A DNA stretch of 64,000 nt. It comes from an uncultured Roseateles sp. (lineage in GTDB: Bacteria > Pseudomonadota > Gammaproteobacteria > Burkholderiales > Burkholderiaceae_C). The position numbers and the translations under genes were made by a program. The notes below the pieces were generated by a model. It ran no database searches, was not told where the DNA came from, and saw only the letters and a program-made list of their open reading frames with translations. Below are positions 1-9,514 of this stretch, piece by piece (position 1 is the stretch's first letter; the number at the start of each line of letters is the position of its first letter). The stretch covers positions 124,001-188,000 of the forward strand of contig NZ_CAMFJS010000004.1 of the NCBI RefSeq assembly GCF_945956965.1, written 5' to 3'.

Positions 1-213
1 GTGGGGAAAAGGCCCCCCGGCAAGAACGAGTCGATATGTGGATTGGGCTTCGCGAGGCAGCGCCGACAGGCTCACCGTTGCCGGTGTGGCGACCGATTCC
101 CTGTTCTCCTTGGCTTGCACTTGGACGCCAACCGCTGCCATCGCCACGACAAAAGTGGCCAAAGCTGACTGGATCCAAATGGCCCGCGAGGGAGGCCGAG
201 AGAGCAAAGACAC
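1..213 (-). CDS. Secreted guanyl-specific ribonuclease (barnase/RNase Sa type), 5' part only
   Basis: The frame runs off the left edge and encodes 71 residues. I start it at the GTG at 213, preceded on the minus strand by an AGGG-containing ribosome site about 8 nt upstream. The first ~34 residues form a signal peptide: two Arg near the start, a hydrophobic stretch ALATFVVAMAAVGV, and an AxA-like end VQVQA. The mature part contains LSALPREAQSTYRLVLAGGP followed by FPH, which resembles the conserved start of microbial guanyl ribonucleases (LPPEA...TL..I..GGPFP..). The catalytic Glu, Arg and His lie beyond the edge, so activity cannot be judged. A barstar-type inhibitor gene would be expected nearby but is not in view. 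The family call is from sequence memory. Confidence 0.6.
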   Translation of the reverse strand, partial: MSLLSRPPSRAIWIQSALATFVVAMAAVGVQVQAKENRESVATPATVSLSALPREAQSTYRLVLAGGPFPH

Positions 214-418
214 GGGTTTACCCTGTTCCTGAAAGCATAATGGTATCTAAACCACCGGAAAACCTCAAGCGGCGGCTCATCCGCCCGTGCGGAATGTCCG
301 GCATGTAAGTGTGCGCACACAATCGACGAAGTGGCCAGCTGGCTTACGCTGTCGGCTTGGGTGTGGCGCCTGTTAGCCCTTACAAACTTTTGTAAATACT
401 CGGAAGTCAGGGAAATTC

Positions 419-452
419 ATGCACTGGCTTGGTGCCTGACCAGCCAGTGCAT
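419..452 (-). terminator. Candidate maeB terminator hairpin
   Basis: An 11-bp perfect inverted repeat (ATGCACTGGCT / AGCCAGTGCAT) with a 12-nt loop lies 7 bp beyond the maeB stop. No clear U-tract follows on the minus strand, so it may act as a factor-assisted terminator or a 3'-end stabiliser. Confidence 0.45.
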
Positions 453-459
453 CGGGGCT

Positions 460-2784
460 TCAAGTCCGCAGGGCGTTGGCGTCGGCCACGGTCAGCGCGG
501 TCATGTTGACGATGCGGCGCACGGTGGCCGAAGGCGTCAACACATGCACCGGCTTGGCGGCGCCCAGCAGCACCGGGCCAATGGCAATGCCCCCGCCGGC
601 CGCTGTTTTCAGCAGGTTGTAGGAGATGTTGGCGGCATCGATATTCGGCAGGACCAGCAAATTGGCTTCGCCGTGCAGCGTGGAGCTGGGCATGATCTTG
701 CTGCGGCTGGCACCGTCCAGGGCCACGTCGCCGTGCATCTCGCCGTCCACTTCCAGCCAAGGCGCTTGCTCGCGCAGCAGTGCCAGGGTGCGGCGCATTT
801 TCAGCGCGCTGGGGTGGTCGGTGGTGCCGAAATTGGAGTGCGACAGCAAGGCGGCCTTGGGCTGAACGCCGAAGCGCAACATTTCCTCGGCTGCCATCAC
901 GGTGATCTCTGCCAACTGCTCGGCGGTCGGGTCGTAGTTGACGTGGGTGTCGACCAGGAAGACCTGGCGGCCCGGCAGCATCAGCCCGTTCATGCAGGCG
1001 TAGACCGGCACATCCTGCGGCGTGCTGGGGCTGCCGCCCACATGCTTGCCGATGACTTGATCGATGTAGTGCAGGTGATTGGCGGTGGTGCCCCAGGTGC
1101 CGCACAACATGCCGTCGACCTCACCTTTGTGCAGCAGCATGGCGCCGATCAGGGTCAGGCGGCGGCGCATTTCGATCTTGGCGACCTGCACCGTCACGCC
1201 CTTGCGCTCGGTCATTTGGTGATAGGTTTGCCAGAAGTCGCGGTAGCGGTGGTCGTTCTCGACGTTGACGACGTCGTAGTCGCGTCCCTCTTGCAGGCGC
1301 AGGCCGAAGCGTTCGCAGCGCTGGGCGATGACGGCCGGGCGGCCAATCAGCGTGGGTCGTGCCAGGCCCTCGTCCACCACCACTTGCACGGCGCGCAGCA
1401 CGCGCTCTTCTTCACCCTCGGCGTAGGCCACGCGCTTGTTCAGCGCGCGCTTGGCCACGTTGAAGATCGGCTTCATGGTGGTGCCCGAGGCGTAGACAAA
1501 GCTTTGCAGCTTTTCCACATAGGCGGCCATATCGGTGATCGGGCGCGAGGCCACGCCGGACTCTTGCGCCGCGCGCGCCACGGCCGGCGCGATCTTCATC
1601 ATCAGGCGCGGGTCGAAGGGCTTGGGGATCAGGTACTCGGGGCCGAAGCTCAGCGTGGCGCCGGCGTAGGCGGCGGCAACCACCTCGCTCTGTTCGGCCT
1701 GGGCCAGTTCCGCAATCGCGTGCACCGCAGCGATTTCCATCTCATCGGTGATGGTGGTGGCGCCGCAATCCAGCGCGCCGCGGAAGATGTAGGGGAAGCA
1801 CAGGACGTTGTTGACCTGGTTCGGATAGTCGGTGCGGCCGGTCGCGATGACGGCATCGCTGCGCACCTTCTGCACTTCTTCGGGCGAGATTTCGGGCGTG
1901 GGGTTGGCCAGCGCGAAGATCATCGGCCGCGCAGCCATCTTGGCCACCATCTCGGGTTTGAGCACGCCGCCAGCGGACAAGCCCAGGAAGATGTCGGCGC
2001 CTTCAATCGCGTCGCTGAGCGTGCGCTGCTCGGTCTTTTGCGCGAAGGCGGCCTTGTCCGGATCCATCAGTTCAACCCGGCCTTCGTAGACCAAGCCGGC
2101 CAAGTCGGTGACCCAGATGTTCTCTCGCGGCAGGCCCAACTTGACCAGCAGACCCAAGCAGGCCAGCGCCGCAGCGCCCGCGCCCGAGGTCACCAGCTTG
2201 ACCTGCTTGATGTCCTTGCCCAGCACCTTGATGCCGTTCAGGAAGGCCGCGCCGACGACGATGGCCGTGCCATGTTGGTCGTCGTGGAAGACCGGGATGT
2301 TCATGCGCTCGCGCAGCTTGCGCTCGACGTAGAAGCAGTCGGGGGCCTTGATGTCTTCGAGGTTGATGCCGCCGAAGGTGGGTTCCAGCGAGGCGATCAC
2401 ATCGACCAGCTTGTCGAGGTCGTTCTCGGCAATTTCAAGGTCGAACACATCGATGCCGGCGAACTTCTTGAACAGCACGCCCTTGCCTTCCATCACCGGT
2501 TTGGAGGCCAGCGGGCCGATATTGCCCAGGCCCAGCACGGCGGTGCCGTTGGTGACCACGGCGACCAGATTGCCGCGCGAGGTGTAGCGGAAGGCATTGG
2601 CCGGGTCGGCCACGATTTCTTCACAGGCGAAGGCCACGCCGGGCGAATAGGCCAGTGCCAGATCGCGCTGATTCACCAGCTGCTTGGTGGCGGCGATGGC
2701 GATCTTGCCCGGCGTCGGGAACTCGTGATACTCCAAGGCGGCTTGGCGCAACTGAGCTTTTTTTTCTTCGGAGGAGGAGATCAT
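460..2784 (-). CDS. maeB: NADP-dependent malic enzyme with phosphotransacetylase-like C-terminal domain
   Basis: It converts malate to pyruvate, CO2 and NADPH in the cytoplasm. At 774 aa it matches the usual MaeB length of about 760. Residues ~1-430 are the malic-enzyme part, with the Tyr/Pro-rich AYSPGVA near 45-52, HDDQHGTA near 165 and the dinucleotide-binding GAGAAA near 200. From ~435 a phosphotransacetylase-like domain follows, which in MaeB proteins is regulatory rather than catalytic. The start at 2784 gives MISSSEEKK. The frame stays open upstream to 3333, but that stretch does not resemble the family. The divergent neighbour is a DctS-like kinase gene, consistent with C4-dicarboxylate metabolism. 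Confidence 0.95.
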   Translation of the reverse strand: MISSSEEKKAQLRQAALEYHEFPTPGKIAIAATKQLVNQRDLALAYSPGVAFACEEIVADPANAFRYTSRGNLVAVVTNGTAVLGLGNIGPLASKPVMEGKGVLFKKFAGIDVFDLEIAENDLDKLVDVIASLEPTFGGINLEDIKAPDCFYVERKLRERMNIPVFHDDQHGTAIVVGAAFLNGIKVLGKDIKQVKLVTSGAGAAALACLGLLVKLGLPRENIWVTDLAGLVYEGRVELMDPDKAAFAQKTEQRTLSDAIEGADIFLGLSAGGVLKPEMVAKMAARPMIFALANPTPEISPEEVQKVRSDAVIATGRTDYPNQVNNVLCFPYIFRGALDCGATTITDEMEIAAVHAIAELAQAEQSEVVAAAYAGATLSFGPEYLIPKPFDPRLMMKIAPAVARAAQESGVASRPITDMAAYVEKLQSFVYASGTTMKPIFNVAKRALNKRVAYAEGEEERVLRAVQVVVDEGLARPTLIGRPAVIAQRCERFGLRLQEGRDYDVVNVENDHRYRDFWQTYHQMTERKGVTVQVAKIEMRRRLTLIGAMLLHKGEVDGMLCGTWGTTANHLHYIDQVIGKHVGGSPSTPQDVPVYACMNGLMLPGRQVFLVDTHVNYDPTAEQLAEITVMAAEEMLRFGVQPKAALLSHSNFGTTDHPSALKMRRTLALLREQAPWLEVDGEMHGDVALDGASRSKIMPSSTLHGEANLLVLPNIDAANISYNLLKTAAGGGIAIGPVLLGAAKPVHVLTPSATVRRIVNMTALTVADANALRT

Positions 2785-2970
2785 GGTGGGTTCCCGAAAC
2801 AAGGCAAAAGGGGTCGGCGATTGTAGGAGGCAAGATTCGAGTGTCCGCCGAACTCGGGCGCCAGCCGTACGCGGTAACGCGCATCTGAGCGCCGCCGAGG
2901 CAAAGGATACTTGCTCCTGTCTTGTGTGCCCACCAAGCCCGTGCCGAATCCCTTGTCCACTCTGCCCTTG

Positions 2971-5022
2971 ATGCGTCCCTGGAACTGGCGGCGAGCGTTG
3001 CTGTGGGCGGCGTTGACGGTGCTGCTGCTGGTGGCGCAAACCCTGCTGGTGGCGCTGACCCTGCGCTACGAAGCCGCGCGTGGGCAGGAACGTGTGGACC
3101 AGGTGGCGGTCGAGGTGGCGGCCCGGCTCAAGCAGATTGCCGACCGTGATCTGCAAGGTCTGCAGGGCTTGTTGTGGGACGACCCGCAACTGGATCAAGG
3201 CCCGCGCTGGGCTCAAGATGCTTCTTTGCTGCTGCGCCGCACCCGGCCGATTCTGCGGCTGGAATACCGCAATGCCCAGCGCCTGGTGGCGCGCAGCACC
3301 GACTCGCCTTATGTCTCGCCCATCTATCTGCAAGCCTCACGCGAGGAGATGGAGATCGAAACCCAGCTGGCTTGCGCGGCTGCGCTGCGGCAGGGCTCGC
3401 AGCAGTTCTCGCGCAGCTATTTCATCGTGCTGGCCGGCGGGGAAGGGCTGGAGGTGGTGGACCTTTGCCTGCCGCAGTTGCACACCGGGCAGCCGCCCAA
3501 TTTCGTCGTCGCCACCCTGGCCTTGCGCTACTTGCTGGAAGAAGCGGTGGCCGAGGACTTGGCGCGTGAGGCCGAGTTCAGCTTTGTGGAGAGTGACGGC
3601 ACCCGCCTGGCCCGCGCCGGCCTGACCCGGGGCGCGGGCTTCTACCTGGCCGAGCGCCTGGTGGACGTCAGCGGCCTGACCTTGCAGCTGAAAGTGGACA
3701 GCGCCGCCGGCCAACCCAAGCTGATCCCCAATCTCACCACGGCCCTGGTGCTGGGCTTGTCGCTGGCGCTGTTTGTGCTGGTTTACCTCTTGGCGCGGGA
3801 TGGCCGCCGCCGCGCCTTTGCCGAGCATGCTTTGGCCGAGGCCCTGGCCTTTCGCCATGCGATGGAGAACTCCCTGGTCACCGGCCTGCGCGCGCGCGAT
3901 ATGGCCGGCACCATCACCTATGTCAACCCGGCCTTCTGCTCGATGGTGGGCTTCAAGGCCGAAGAGTTGTTGGGCCAGGCCTCGCCGCCATATTGGCCGC
4001 CCGAGTTCATTGATAGTTACCGGCGCCGCCATATGAGCCGCAGCGCGCGCTGGAATGCCGGCGAAGACCCGCGCCAGGGCTTTGAGACCGTGTTCATGCG
4101 CGCCAGCGGCGAACGTTTTCCTGTGCTGATCTTCGAAGCGCCCTTGCTGGATGCGCAGGGCCAGCAAACCGGCTGGATGAGTGCAGTGCTGGATGTGAGC
4201 GACCAGCGCCGGGTCGAGGAGTTGTCGCGCCAGCAGCAAGACCGGCTTCAGGCCACGGCCCGCCTGGCCACGGTGGGTGAAATGGCCTCGCTGCTGAGCC
4301 ATGAGCTGAATCAGCCGCTGGCGGCGATTGCCAGCTACTCGGCCGCATCGCTGAACCTGCTCAAGCTTGAAGCGAGCGACCCGCAAACGCCGGAGCTGGT
4401 GCGCCAAGCCATCAGCCGCATTGCCGAGCAGGCCGAGCGCGCCGGCCGGGTGATCAAGAGCGTGCACGACTTTGTGCGCCGCCGCGACCAATCCCGCGAG
4501 ACCATCGCCGTTGACCAACTGATTGACGCCGTGCTGCCGCTGGTGCGCTTGCAGGCGCGCAAGAGCGGCGCCCGGATTGAGCTGGATTTGCCCCAGCCCA
4601 TGCCGCGGGTGCGCTGCGACCGCACCATGGTCGAACAGGTGCTGCTGAACCTGACGCGCAATGCCATCCAAGCCATGGACGGCGATATGCCGCTGGACGC
4701 CCGGGTGCTGACATTGCGGGCGCGCCAGACCGCCGCCGGCTGGGTCAGCATCGCCGTGCTCGACCGCGGCCCGGGCATTTCGCCCGAGGTGGCCAAGCAA
4801 CTCTACACCCCCTTCTTCACCACCCGCGCCGAGGGCATGGGCCTGGGCCTGAGCTTGTGCCGCACGGTGATCGAGCAGCATGGCGGCGCCCTGGATTTCT
4901 TCAGCCGTGAAGATGGGCCTGGCACCGAATTTCGGTTTACCCTGGCCGCTGCGGCCAGCCCCGCCAAACCGGGGGCGGCACAGCGTCTGAGCACCGACGA
5001 TGTAGCAGGAGAGTCGACTTGA
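2971..5022 (+). CDS. Membrane PAS sensor histidine kinase, DctS-like
   Basis: Predicted sensor of an extracellular small molecule, 683 aa. Transmembrane helix ~9-31 and a second at ~258-278 bracket a periplasmic region of about 225 residues. Then come a PAS domain (~295-410), a HisKA box with phospho-acceptor His444 in LSHELNQPL, and HATPase motifs NLTRNAIQAM (N box), DRGPGIS (G1) and GMGLGLSLC (G2). The order TM-periplasmic-TM-PAS-kinase and the FixJ-like partner match DctS of Rhodobacter. With maeB divergently next to it, C4-dicarboxylate sensing is my inference. The start is uncertain: ATG at 2971 is used, but a TTG at 2911 has AAGGA close upstream and a GTG lies at 2941. Confidence 0.85.
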   Translation: MRPWNWRRALLWAALTVLLLVAQTLLVALTLRYEAARGQERVDQVAVEVAARLKQIADRDLQGLQGLLWDDPQLDQGPRWAQDASLLLRRTRPILRLEYRNAQRLVARSTDSPYVSPIYLQASREEMEIETQLACAAALRQGSQQFSRSYFIVLAGGEGLEVVDLCLPQLHTGQPPNFVVATLALRYLLEEAVAEDLAREAEFSFVESDGTRLARAGLTRGAGFYLAERLVDVSGLTLQLKVDSAAGQPKLIPNLTTALVLGLSLALFVLVYLLARDGRRRAFAEHALAEALAFRHAMENSLVTGLRARDMAGTITYVNPAFCSMVGFKAEELLGQASPPYWPPEFIDSYRRRHMSRSARWNAGEDPRQGFETVFMRASGERFPVLIFEAPLLDAQGQQTGWMSAVLDVSDQRRVEELSRQQQDRLQATARLATVGEMASLLSHELNQPLAAIASYSAASLNLLKLEASDPQTPELVRQAISRIAEQAERAGRVIKSVHDFVRRRDQSRETIAVDQLIDAVLPLVRLQARKSGARIELDLPQPMPRVRCDRTMVEQVLLNLTRNAIQAMDGDMPLDARVLTLRARQTAAGWVSIAVLDRGPGISPEVAKQLYTPFFTTRAEGMGLGLSLCRTVIEQHGGALDFFSREDGPGTEFRFTLAAAASPAKPGAAQRLSTDDVAGEST

Positions 5023-5678
5023 GCTTTTTGATCAATCCCAGCAACTCGCGCAAATTGCCCATGGTCTACCTGGTGGACGATGAGGAGGTGATCCGCGAGT
5101 CCCTGTCCTGGTTGCTGCGTTCGCGCCGGCTTTTGTCCGAGGGCTTTGCCAGCGCCGAAGCCTTCGAGGCCATGCTCGATGCCCGGCCCGACCAGGCGCG
5201 CGACTGGCCCGACGCACCTTCCTGCCTGCTGCTGGATGTGCGCATGCCGGGCATGAGCGGCCTGGCCTTGTTCGAGCGTTTGACGCAGCGCGGCCTGGGC
5301 CCGGCCTTGCCGGTGATCTTCCTGACCGGCCATGGCGATGTGCCCACCGCGGTGGCGGCCGTCAAGCGCGGTGCTTTTGATTTTGTTGAGAAGCCGTTTT
5401 CGGACAACAGCCTGGTCGACCGAATTGAAGAGGCCTTGCTTGTCAGCGACCGCGCCATTGCCGCGCGCCAGCAAACCGGCCGCCTGGCCCAGCGCATGGC
5501 CGAGTTGACCGAGCGCGAGCGCGAAGTGATGGGCCTGGTGGTGCAGGCCTTGCCCAATAAGCTGATTGCCGACCAGCTCCACATCAGCGTGCGCACGGTG
5601 GAGGTGCACCGCGCCCGGGTGTTCGAGAAGATGAATGTGAAGTCGGCGGTAGAGTTGTCGAATCTGCTCAAGGAGTAG
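5019..5678 (+). CDS. FixJ/DctR-like response regulator (receiver + LuxR-type HTH)
   Basis: Partner of the kinase just upstream. The TTG start at 5019 overlaps the kinase stop (TTGA) and has AGGAG about 8 nt upstream, which decides the start over an internal ATG at 5061. The receiver domain begins at VYLVDDEE. It has phospho-acceptor Asp73 in LLLDVRMPG, the switch Thr in FLTGHGD and the conserved Lys in VEKPF. The C-terminal LuxR helix-turn-helix (LTEREREVMGLVV...TVEVHRARVFEKM) binds DNA. The FixJ-type architecture matches DctR rather than NtrC-type DctD, which needs sigma-54. Expected targets are C4-dicarboxylate uptake genes outside the window. Confidence 0.9.
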   Translation: MSFLINPSNSRKLPMVYLVDDEEVIRESLSWLLRSRRLLSEGFASAEAFEAMLDARPDQARDWPDAPSCLLLDVRMPGMSGLALFERLTQRGLGPALPVIFLTGHGDVPTAVAAVKRGAFDFVEKPFSDNSLVDRIEEALLVSDRAIAARQQTGRLAQRMAELTEREREVMGLVVQALPNKLIADQLHISVRTVEVHRARVFEKMNVKSAVELSNLLKE

Positions 5679-5733
5679 CGAAGGAGCGGACTGTTTTTCA
5701 GACAAAGGGCCGCTGGCCCAAGGACGCAAAAGC

Positions 5734-6312
5734 ATGACGATCTTGATACTCGGCCTGGTGCTGTTCCTGGGCATTCACTCCACCCGCATTTTTGCGGATG
5801 AGGCCCGCAGCCGCTTCATCGCTGCCCGCGGCGCGGGTGCCTGGAAGGGCTTGTATGCATTGATCTCGGCCGTCGGCCTGGCGGCCATCATCTGGGGTTT
5901 CGCCGCGGCCCGCAGCCAGCCTCTGCTGCTCTGGCCTCGCCTGCCGGGCATGGCCCATCTGGCCGCCTTGCTGACCCTGCTTGCTTTCATGCTGATGGTG
6001 GCGGCTTATGTGCCCGGCAATCTGCTCAAGGCGCGCTTGCATCACCCCATGGTCTTGTCGGTGAAGCTGTGGGCGGCCGCCCATCTGCTGGCCAATAACA
6101 CCTTGGCCGATCTGCTGCTGTTCGGCGGCTTTCTGGTCTGGGCCATTCTGAACTTTCGCGCCGCACGCCAGCGCGACCGAGTGGCCGGCACCGTCTACCC
6201 GCCGGGCCGCTTTTGGCCCACGCTGATTACGCTGGTGCTCGGGGCGCTGGCTTGGGCCGGCTTTGCCTTGGTGCTGCATGCGGCTTGGTTGGGTGTGCGG
6301 CCCTTGGGCTAA
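5734..6312 (+). CDS. NnrU family integral membrane protein
   Basis: A 192-aa protein of about five transmembrane helices starting MTILILGLVLFLGIHSTRIF. The conserved LGIHS near the N-terminus and NLLKARLHHPM in the middle are typical of the NnrU family. That family was named from nitrite/nitric oxide reduction clusters, but its biochemical role is unclear and many members sit outside denitrification loci, as here. It follows the response regulator by 55 bp and has AAGGAC upstream of its ATG, so it may be read with the two-component genes. No denitrification genes are visible. Confidence 0.85.
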   Translation: MTILILGLVLFLGIHSTRIFADEARSRFIAARGAGAWKGLYALISAVGLAAIIWGFAAARSQPLLLWPRLPGMAHLAALLTLLAFMLMVAAYVPGNLLKARLHHPMVLSVKLWAAAHLLANNTLADLLLFGGFLVWAILNFRAARQRDRVAGTVYPPGRFWPTLITLVLGALAWAGFALVLHAAWLGVRPLG

Positions 6313-6371
6313 AGCCTGCGGCCCGGCCATCGGCGGGGCAAATGCTTCGCCTGGCCTGAGACAATCCCCGC

Positions 6372-7334
6372 ATGGGTGAATTCGATCTGATCAAGCAGTT
6401 TTTCGTGCGCGGCGCGGCCGCCAACAGCGCGGTGGCGCTGGGCATTGGGGATGATTGCGCCGTGCTCAATTCGGCGGCAGGCGCGCAGTGGCTGGTGTCC
6501 AGCGACATGCTGGTGGAAGGCCGGCACTTCCTCTCCACTGTGGCGCCTGAGCGCTTGGGCCACAAGGCCTTGGCCGTGAATCTGAGCGATCTGGCTGCCT
6601 GCGGCGCCACGCCGCGTGCTTTTACCCTGGCGCTGGCCCTGCCGCGTGCCGATGCCGCCTGGCTGGCGGGATTCTCCAAGGGCCTGTTCGCCCTGGCCGA
6701 TGCCCATGGCATCGCGCTGGTGGGCGGCGACACCACCCAGGGCCCGCTGAACATCTGCATCACGGTGATGGGTGAAGCGCCGGCCGGCCAGGCCTTGCTG
6801 CGCAGCGGCGCGCGGGTGGGTGACGATATTTATGTGTCCGGCACCTTGGGCGATGCGCGGCTGGCGCTGGAAGTCTTCCGCGGCACGTTGAGCTTGGGCG
6901 GCAGTGACTTCGAGACCGTGCGCCAAGCGATGGAATGCCCACAGCCCCGCGTCGCCCTGGGCCAGGCTTTGCGCGGTTTGGCCAGCAGCGCCATCGATGT
7001 GTCGGACGGCCTGATTGGCGACCTCGGCCATATCTTGCACGCCAGCGGCGTCGGTGCCAGCCTGGAGGCCGATGCCTTGCCGCGCAGCGCCATCCTGGCC
7101 GCGCAGACCTTGGCCGTGCAGCGCGAATGCGGCTTGGCCGGCGGGGACGATTACGAGTTGGTGTTCACCGCAGCGCCCACGGCGCAGGCGGCGGTGCTGC
7201 AAGCGGCCCAGGCCAGCGCGACGCCCGTGACCCGCATCGGCCGCATCGAGGCCCAGCCGGGCCTGCGTTTGCTGGATCGCCAAGGCCTGGCCATCGCACC
7301 TACTTTCAGCAGTTTTGACCATTTCAAATCATGA
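6372..7334 (+). CDS. thiL: Thiamine-monophosphate kinase
   Basis: Phosphorylates thiamine monophosphate to thiamine diphosphate with ATP, the last step of cofactor synthesis. At 320 aa it is normal for ThiL. Visible family motifs are MGEFDLI at the start, the metal-binding GIGDDCAVL, the SSDMLVEGRHF segment, GGDTT near residue 118, IDVSDGL, and GGDDYELVF near the C-terminal third. Its stop overlaps the pgpA start by 4 bp, a common ThiL-PgpA arrangement in proteobacteria that suggests translational coupling. Confidence 0.96.
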   Translation: MGEFDLIKQFFVRGAAANSAVALGIGDDCAVLNSAAGAQWLVSSDMLVEGRHFLSTVAPERLGHKALAVNLSDLAACGATPRAFTLALALPRADAAWLAGFSKGLFALADAHGIALVGGDTTQGPLNICITVMGEAPAGQALLRSGARVGDDIYVSGTLGDARLALEVFRGTLSLGGSDFETVRQAMECPQPRVALGQALRGLASSAIDVSDGLIGDLGHILHASGVGASLEADALPRSAILAAQTLAVQRECGLAGGDDYELVFTAAPTAQAAVLQAAQASATPVTRIGRIEAQPGLRLLDRQGLAIAPTFSSFDHFKS

Positions 7335-7897
7335 GTGACGCCCCTTCTGTCGCTGCCGCCGCTGCACCTGCGCCTGCCGCGCCGCGCCGCGCCACCGCCC
7401 GTTTCATGCTGGTTCACCCGGCGCGATGGATCGCGCTGGGCTTTGGCAGCGGCTTATCGCCCAAGGCGCCGGGCACAGTGGGCACGCTGTGGGCTTGGGC
7501 GTCTTTTCTGGCGCTGCACCCGCATATGACGGATGCGCGCTGGGCCGTCTTGCTGCTGGGTGGCACGCTGGTGGGCTGGTGGGCTTGCACGGCCACGGCG
7601 CGGGCCATGGCAACGCCTGACCCCGGCGCGATTGTTTGGGATGAGGTGCTGGCTTTCTGGCTGGTGCTGTGGCTGGTCATGCCCACGGGTTTGCTGGGTC
7701 AGGCGGTCGCCTTCGGGCTATTCCGTTATTTCGACGCGGCCAAGCCGGGGCCGGTGCGCTGGGCCGATCAGCTGTTCAAGGGCGAGCGTGGTCAGCCAGT
7801 CACGTGGGCGCAAGGTTTCGGCATTTTGTTTGACGATTTTGTGGCCGCAGGATGTACGCTCTTGGTCATCGCTGTGTGGCGATTCCTGTTCTATTGA
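7331..7897 (+). CDS. pgpA: Phosphatidylglycerophosphatase A
   Basis: Inner-membrane enzyme that dephosphorylates phosphatidylglycerol phosphate to phosphatidylglycerol. At 188 aa it carries the family motifs GSGLSPKAPGTVGT (substrate region), WDEVLAFW (acidic metal site), FRYFDAAKPGPVRWAD and GFGILFDDFVAA. The N-terminal ~30 residues are Ala/Pro-rich and low-complexity, so translation could begin at the internal ATG before LVHPARWI. ATGA overlap with thiL indicates one operon. Confidence 0.94.
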   Translation: MSDAPSVAAAAAPAPAAPRRATARFMLVHPARWIALGFGSGLSPKAPGTVGTLWAWASFLALHPHMTDARWAVLLLGGTLVGWWACTATARAMATPDPGAIVWDEVLAFWLVLWLVMPTGLLGQAVAFGLFRYFDAAKPGPVRWADQLFKGERGQPVTWAQGFGILFDDFVAAGCTLLVIAVWRFLFY

Positions 7898-7991
7898 CGA
7901 GGTGTGGCGGCGCGCCGGAGTGCGCTAGCAGGACAAATGCGCGTGCCGAGTGAGCAGCCGCGCAGACACCATCTGATCGAGAGGAAAAAGC

Positions 7992-8492
7992 ATGCATTTC
8001 CCGGAAGAGCAAGAGTTGATCGACCGCATCGGCCTAGCCCTGATGCAGCGGCGCGAAAAAGTCGGCACGGCCGAGTCCTGTACCGGTGGCCTGATCGCCG
8101 CAGCCTGCACCAGCTTGTCGGGCTCCAGCCAATGGTTTGAGCGCGGCGTGGTCAGCTACAGCAATGAGTCCAAGACCGAGCTGCTGGGCGTGCCGGCAGC
8201 GCTGATCGGCCTGCACGGTTCGGTGAGCGGCGAGGTGGCGCTGCATATGGCACGCGGCCTGTTGGCGCATGCGCCGATTGATTGGGCCCTGGCCGTCACC
8301 GGCATTGCCGGGCCCACCGGCGGCAGCGCGGACAAGCCGGTCGGCACCGTCTGGCTGGCCCTGGTGCATGGCTGCGGTGAGCCCAAGGTCTGGCAGGAGT
8401 TGTTCACCGGCGACCGTCATGCCGTGCGCACCGCCACGCTGCGCTCCGGCCTGATGGCCTTGTGCGAGGCCTTGGAAGACAAAGACCGATGA
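7992..8492 (+). CDS. pncC: Nicotinamide-nucleotide amidohydrolase (CinA C-terminal type)
   Basis: Deamidates nicotinamide mononucleotide to nicotinate mononucleotide in pyridine nucleotide recycling. At 166 aa it is the single-domain form without the CinA N-terminal domain. Motifs seen are GTAESCTGGLIAA (active-site Ser/Thr region), the GVVSYSNESKTELLGVP segment and GIAGPTGGSADKPVGTVW. The ATG at 7992 is preceded by GAGAGGAAAAAGC. Its stop overlaps the next gene by 4 bp. Confidence 0.94.
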   Translation: MHFPEEQELIDRIGLALMQRREKVGTAESCTGGLIAAACTSLSGSSQWFERGVVSYSNESKTELLGVPAALIGLHGSVSGEVALHMARGLLAHAPIDWALAVTGIAGPTGGSADKPVGTVWLALVHGCGEPKVWQELFTGDRHAVRTATLRSGLMALCEALEDKDR

Positions 8493-9454
8493 GTTTGTTG
8501 CTGCTGGGCAGCTGGACGGCTGCCGAACGCGAGCGCTGGCTGGCGCTCTTGCAGGCCGCATTGCCGGGCGAGCAGTTTGAGCTGGCCTCACCCGCCGAAT
8601 CCGCGGATGCCGCCGCGGCGGCTGCGGTCGAGGTAGCCATCGTGGCCAATCCCGTGCATGGCAGCTTGCGCGGCCTGCCCAATCTGCGCTTGATCCAGTC
8701 GGTCTGGGCCGGGGTGGATAAGCTGCTGGCCGACCCCGATTTGCCGGTCGGCGTGCCGGTGGCGCGCATGGTGGACCCCGCCATGAACGAGGCCATGGTG
8801 CAGACCGCTTTGTGGGCTGTGCTGGCCTTGCACCGCGGCTTCTTCCGGCTGGCGCAGCAGCAGGCGCTGGCGCTGTGGTGCCAGCCCGCGCAGCCGCGGG
8901 CAAGCGAGTGGCAGGTCTTGGTCTTGGGCCAGGGCGAGCTGGGCGGACGGGTGGCGCGCGCGCTGGCGGCCCAAGGCTATGCGGTCAGCGGCTGGCGCAC
9001 GCAGGCGGGAGTTGCGGGTGGGGCCGATGACAGTCTGGTGCGCGGCTTGCATGGCGAGGCCGCGCTGACCGCGGCTTTGGCCGAGGCCGACACAGTGATC
9101 AATCTGCTGCCGCTGACCGATGCCACGCGGGGTTTTTTCAACACCCGCCGGTTCGCGCAGATGAAGCGGGGCGCTGGCCTCGTCAATCTGGCGCGCGGCG
9201 CTCATGTGCGCGAAAACGACTTGCTGCTGGCGCTGGAGCAGGGCCAACTGGGCCATGCGGTGCTGGATGTCTTCGCCCAAGAGCCGCTGGATGCGGCCCA
9301 CGCCTTCTGGCATCACCCCAGGGTGACCGTGCTGCCGCATTGCGCCGCTCAAACCGATGCGCGCAGCGCCGCGGCCGTGGTGCTGGCCAATTTGCGCGCG
9401 CTGCGCGAGGGCCGGCCGCTGGCCCATCTGGTGCAGGTGGCGCGGGGTTACTGA
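8489..9454 (+). CDS. ghrA: Glyoxylate/hydroxypyruvate reductase A-type 2-hydroxyacid dehydrogenase
   Basis: NAD(P)H-dependent reduction of glyoxylate or hydroxypyruvate in the cytosol. I start at the ATG overlapping the pncC stop (ATGA), giving 321 aa and MSLLLLGSW; a longer frame begins at 8462. The Rossmann loop is VLGQGELGGRVA. Catalytic residues of the D-2-hydroxyacid dehydrogenase family are present: Arg in NLARGAHVREND, Glu in FAQEPLDAAH and His in LPHCAAQTD. The close match to GhrA rather than SerA comes from the short N-terminal lid and length. Substrate preference is inferred. Confidence 0.88.
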   Translation: MSLLLLGSWTAAERERWLALLQAALPGEQFELASPAESADAAAAAAVEVAIVANPVHGSLRGLPNLRLIQSVWAGVDKLLADPDLPVGVPVARMVDPAMNEAMVQTALWAVLALHRGFFRLAQQQALALWCQPAQPRASEWQVLVLGQGELGGRVARALAAQGYAVSGWRTQAGVAGGADDSLVRGLHGEAALTAALAEADTVINLLPLTDATRGFFNTRRFAQMKRGAGLVNLARGAHVRENDLLLALEQGQLGHAVLDVFAQEPLDAAHAFWHHPRVTVLPHCAAQTDARSAAAVVLANLRALREGRPLAHLVQVARGY

Positions 9455-9514
9455 GCGGGGGCGTCGAGCGCTGAAGGCCGCCGGGCCTGATGAGCGGGAA
9501 GGAAGCGCCCCGGC

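Noticed and set aside
214-418. Small gene or RNA between the ribonuclease and maeB
   Set aside because: A small GGCGG-CTCAT-CCGCC hairpin (271-285) is present, but no promoter-terminator pair or credible frame.
331-2826. Very long open frame antisense to maeB
   Set aside because: It mirrors the maeB frame and arises from GC-rich codon structure; the His/Gly/Gln-rich translation resembles no protein. The same applies to other long antisense frames over leuS, phoD, yhdP, the cyclases and the PEP-CTERM genes.
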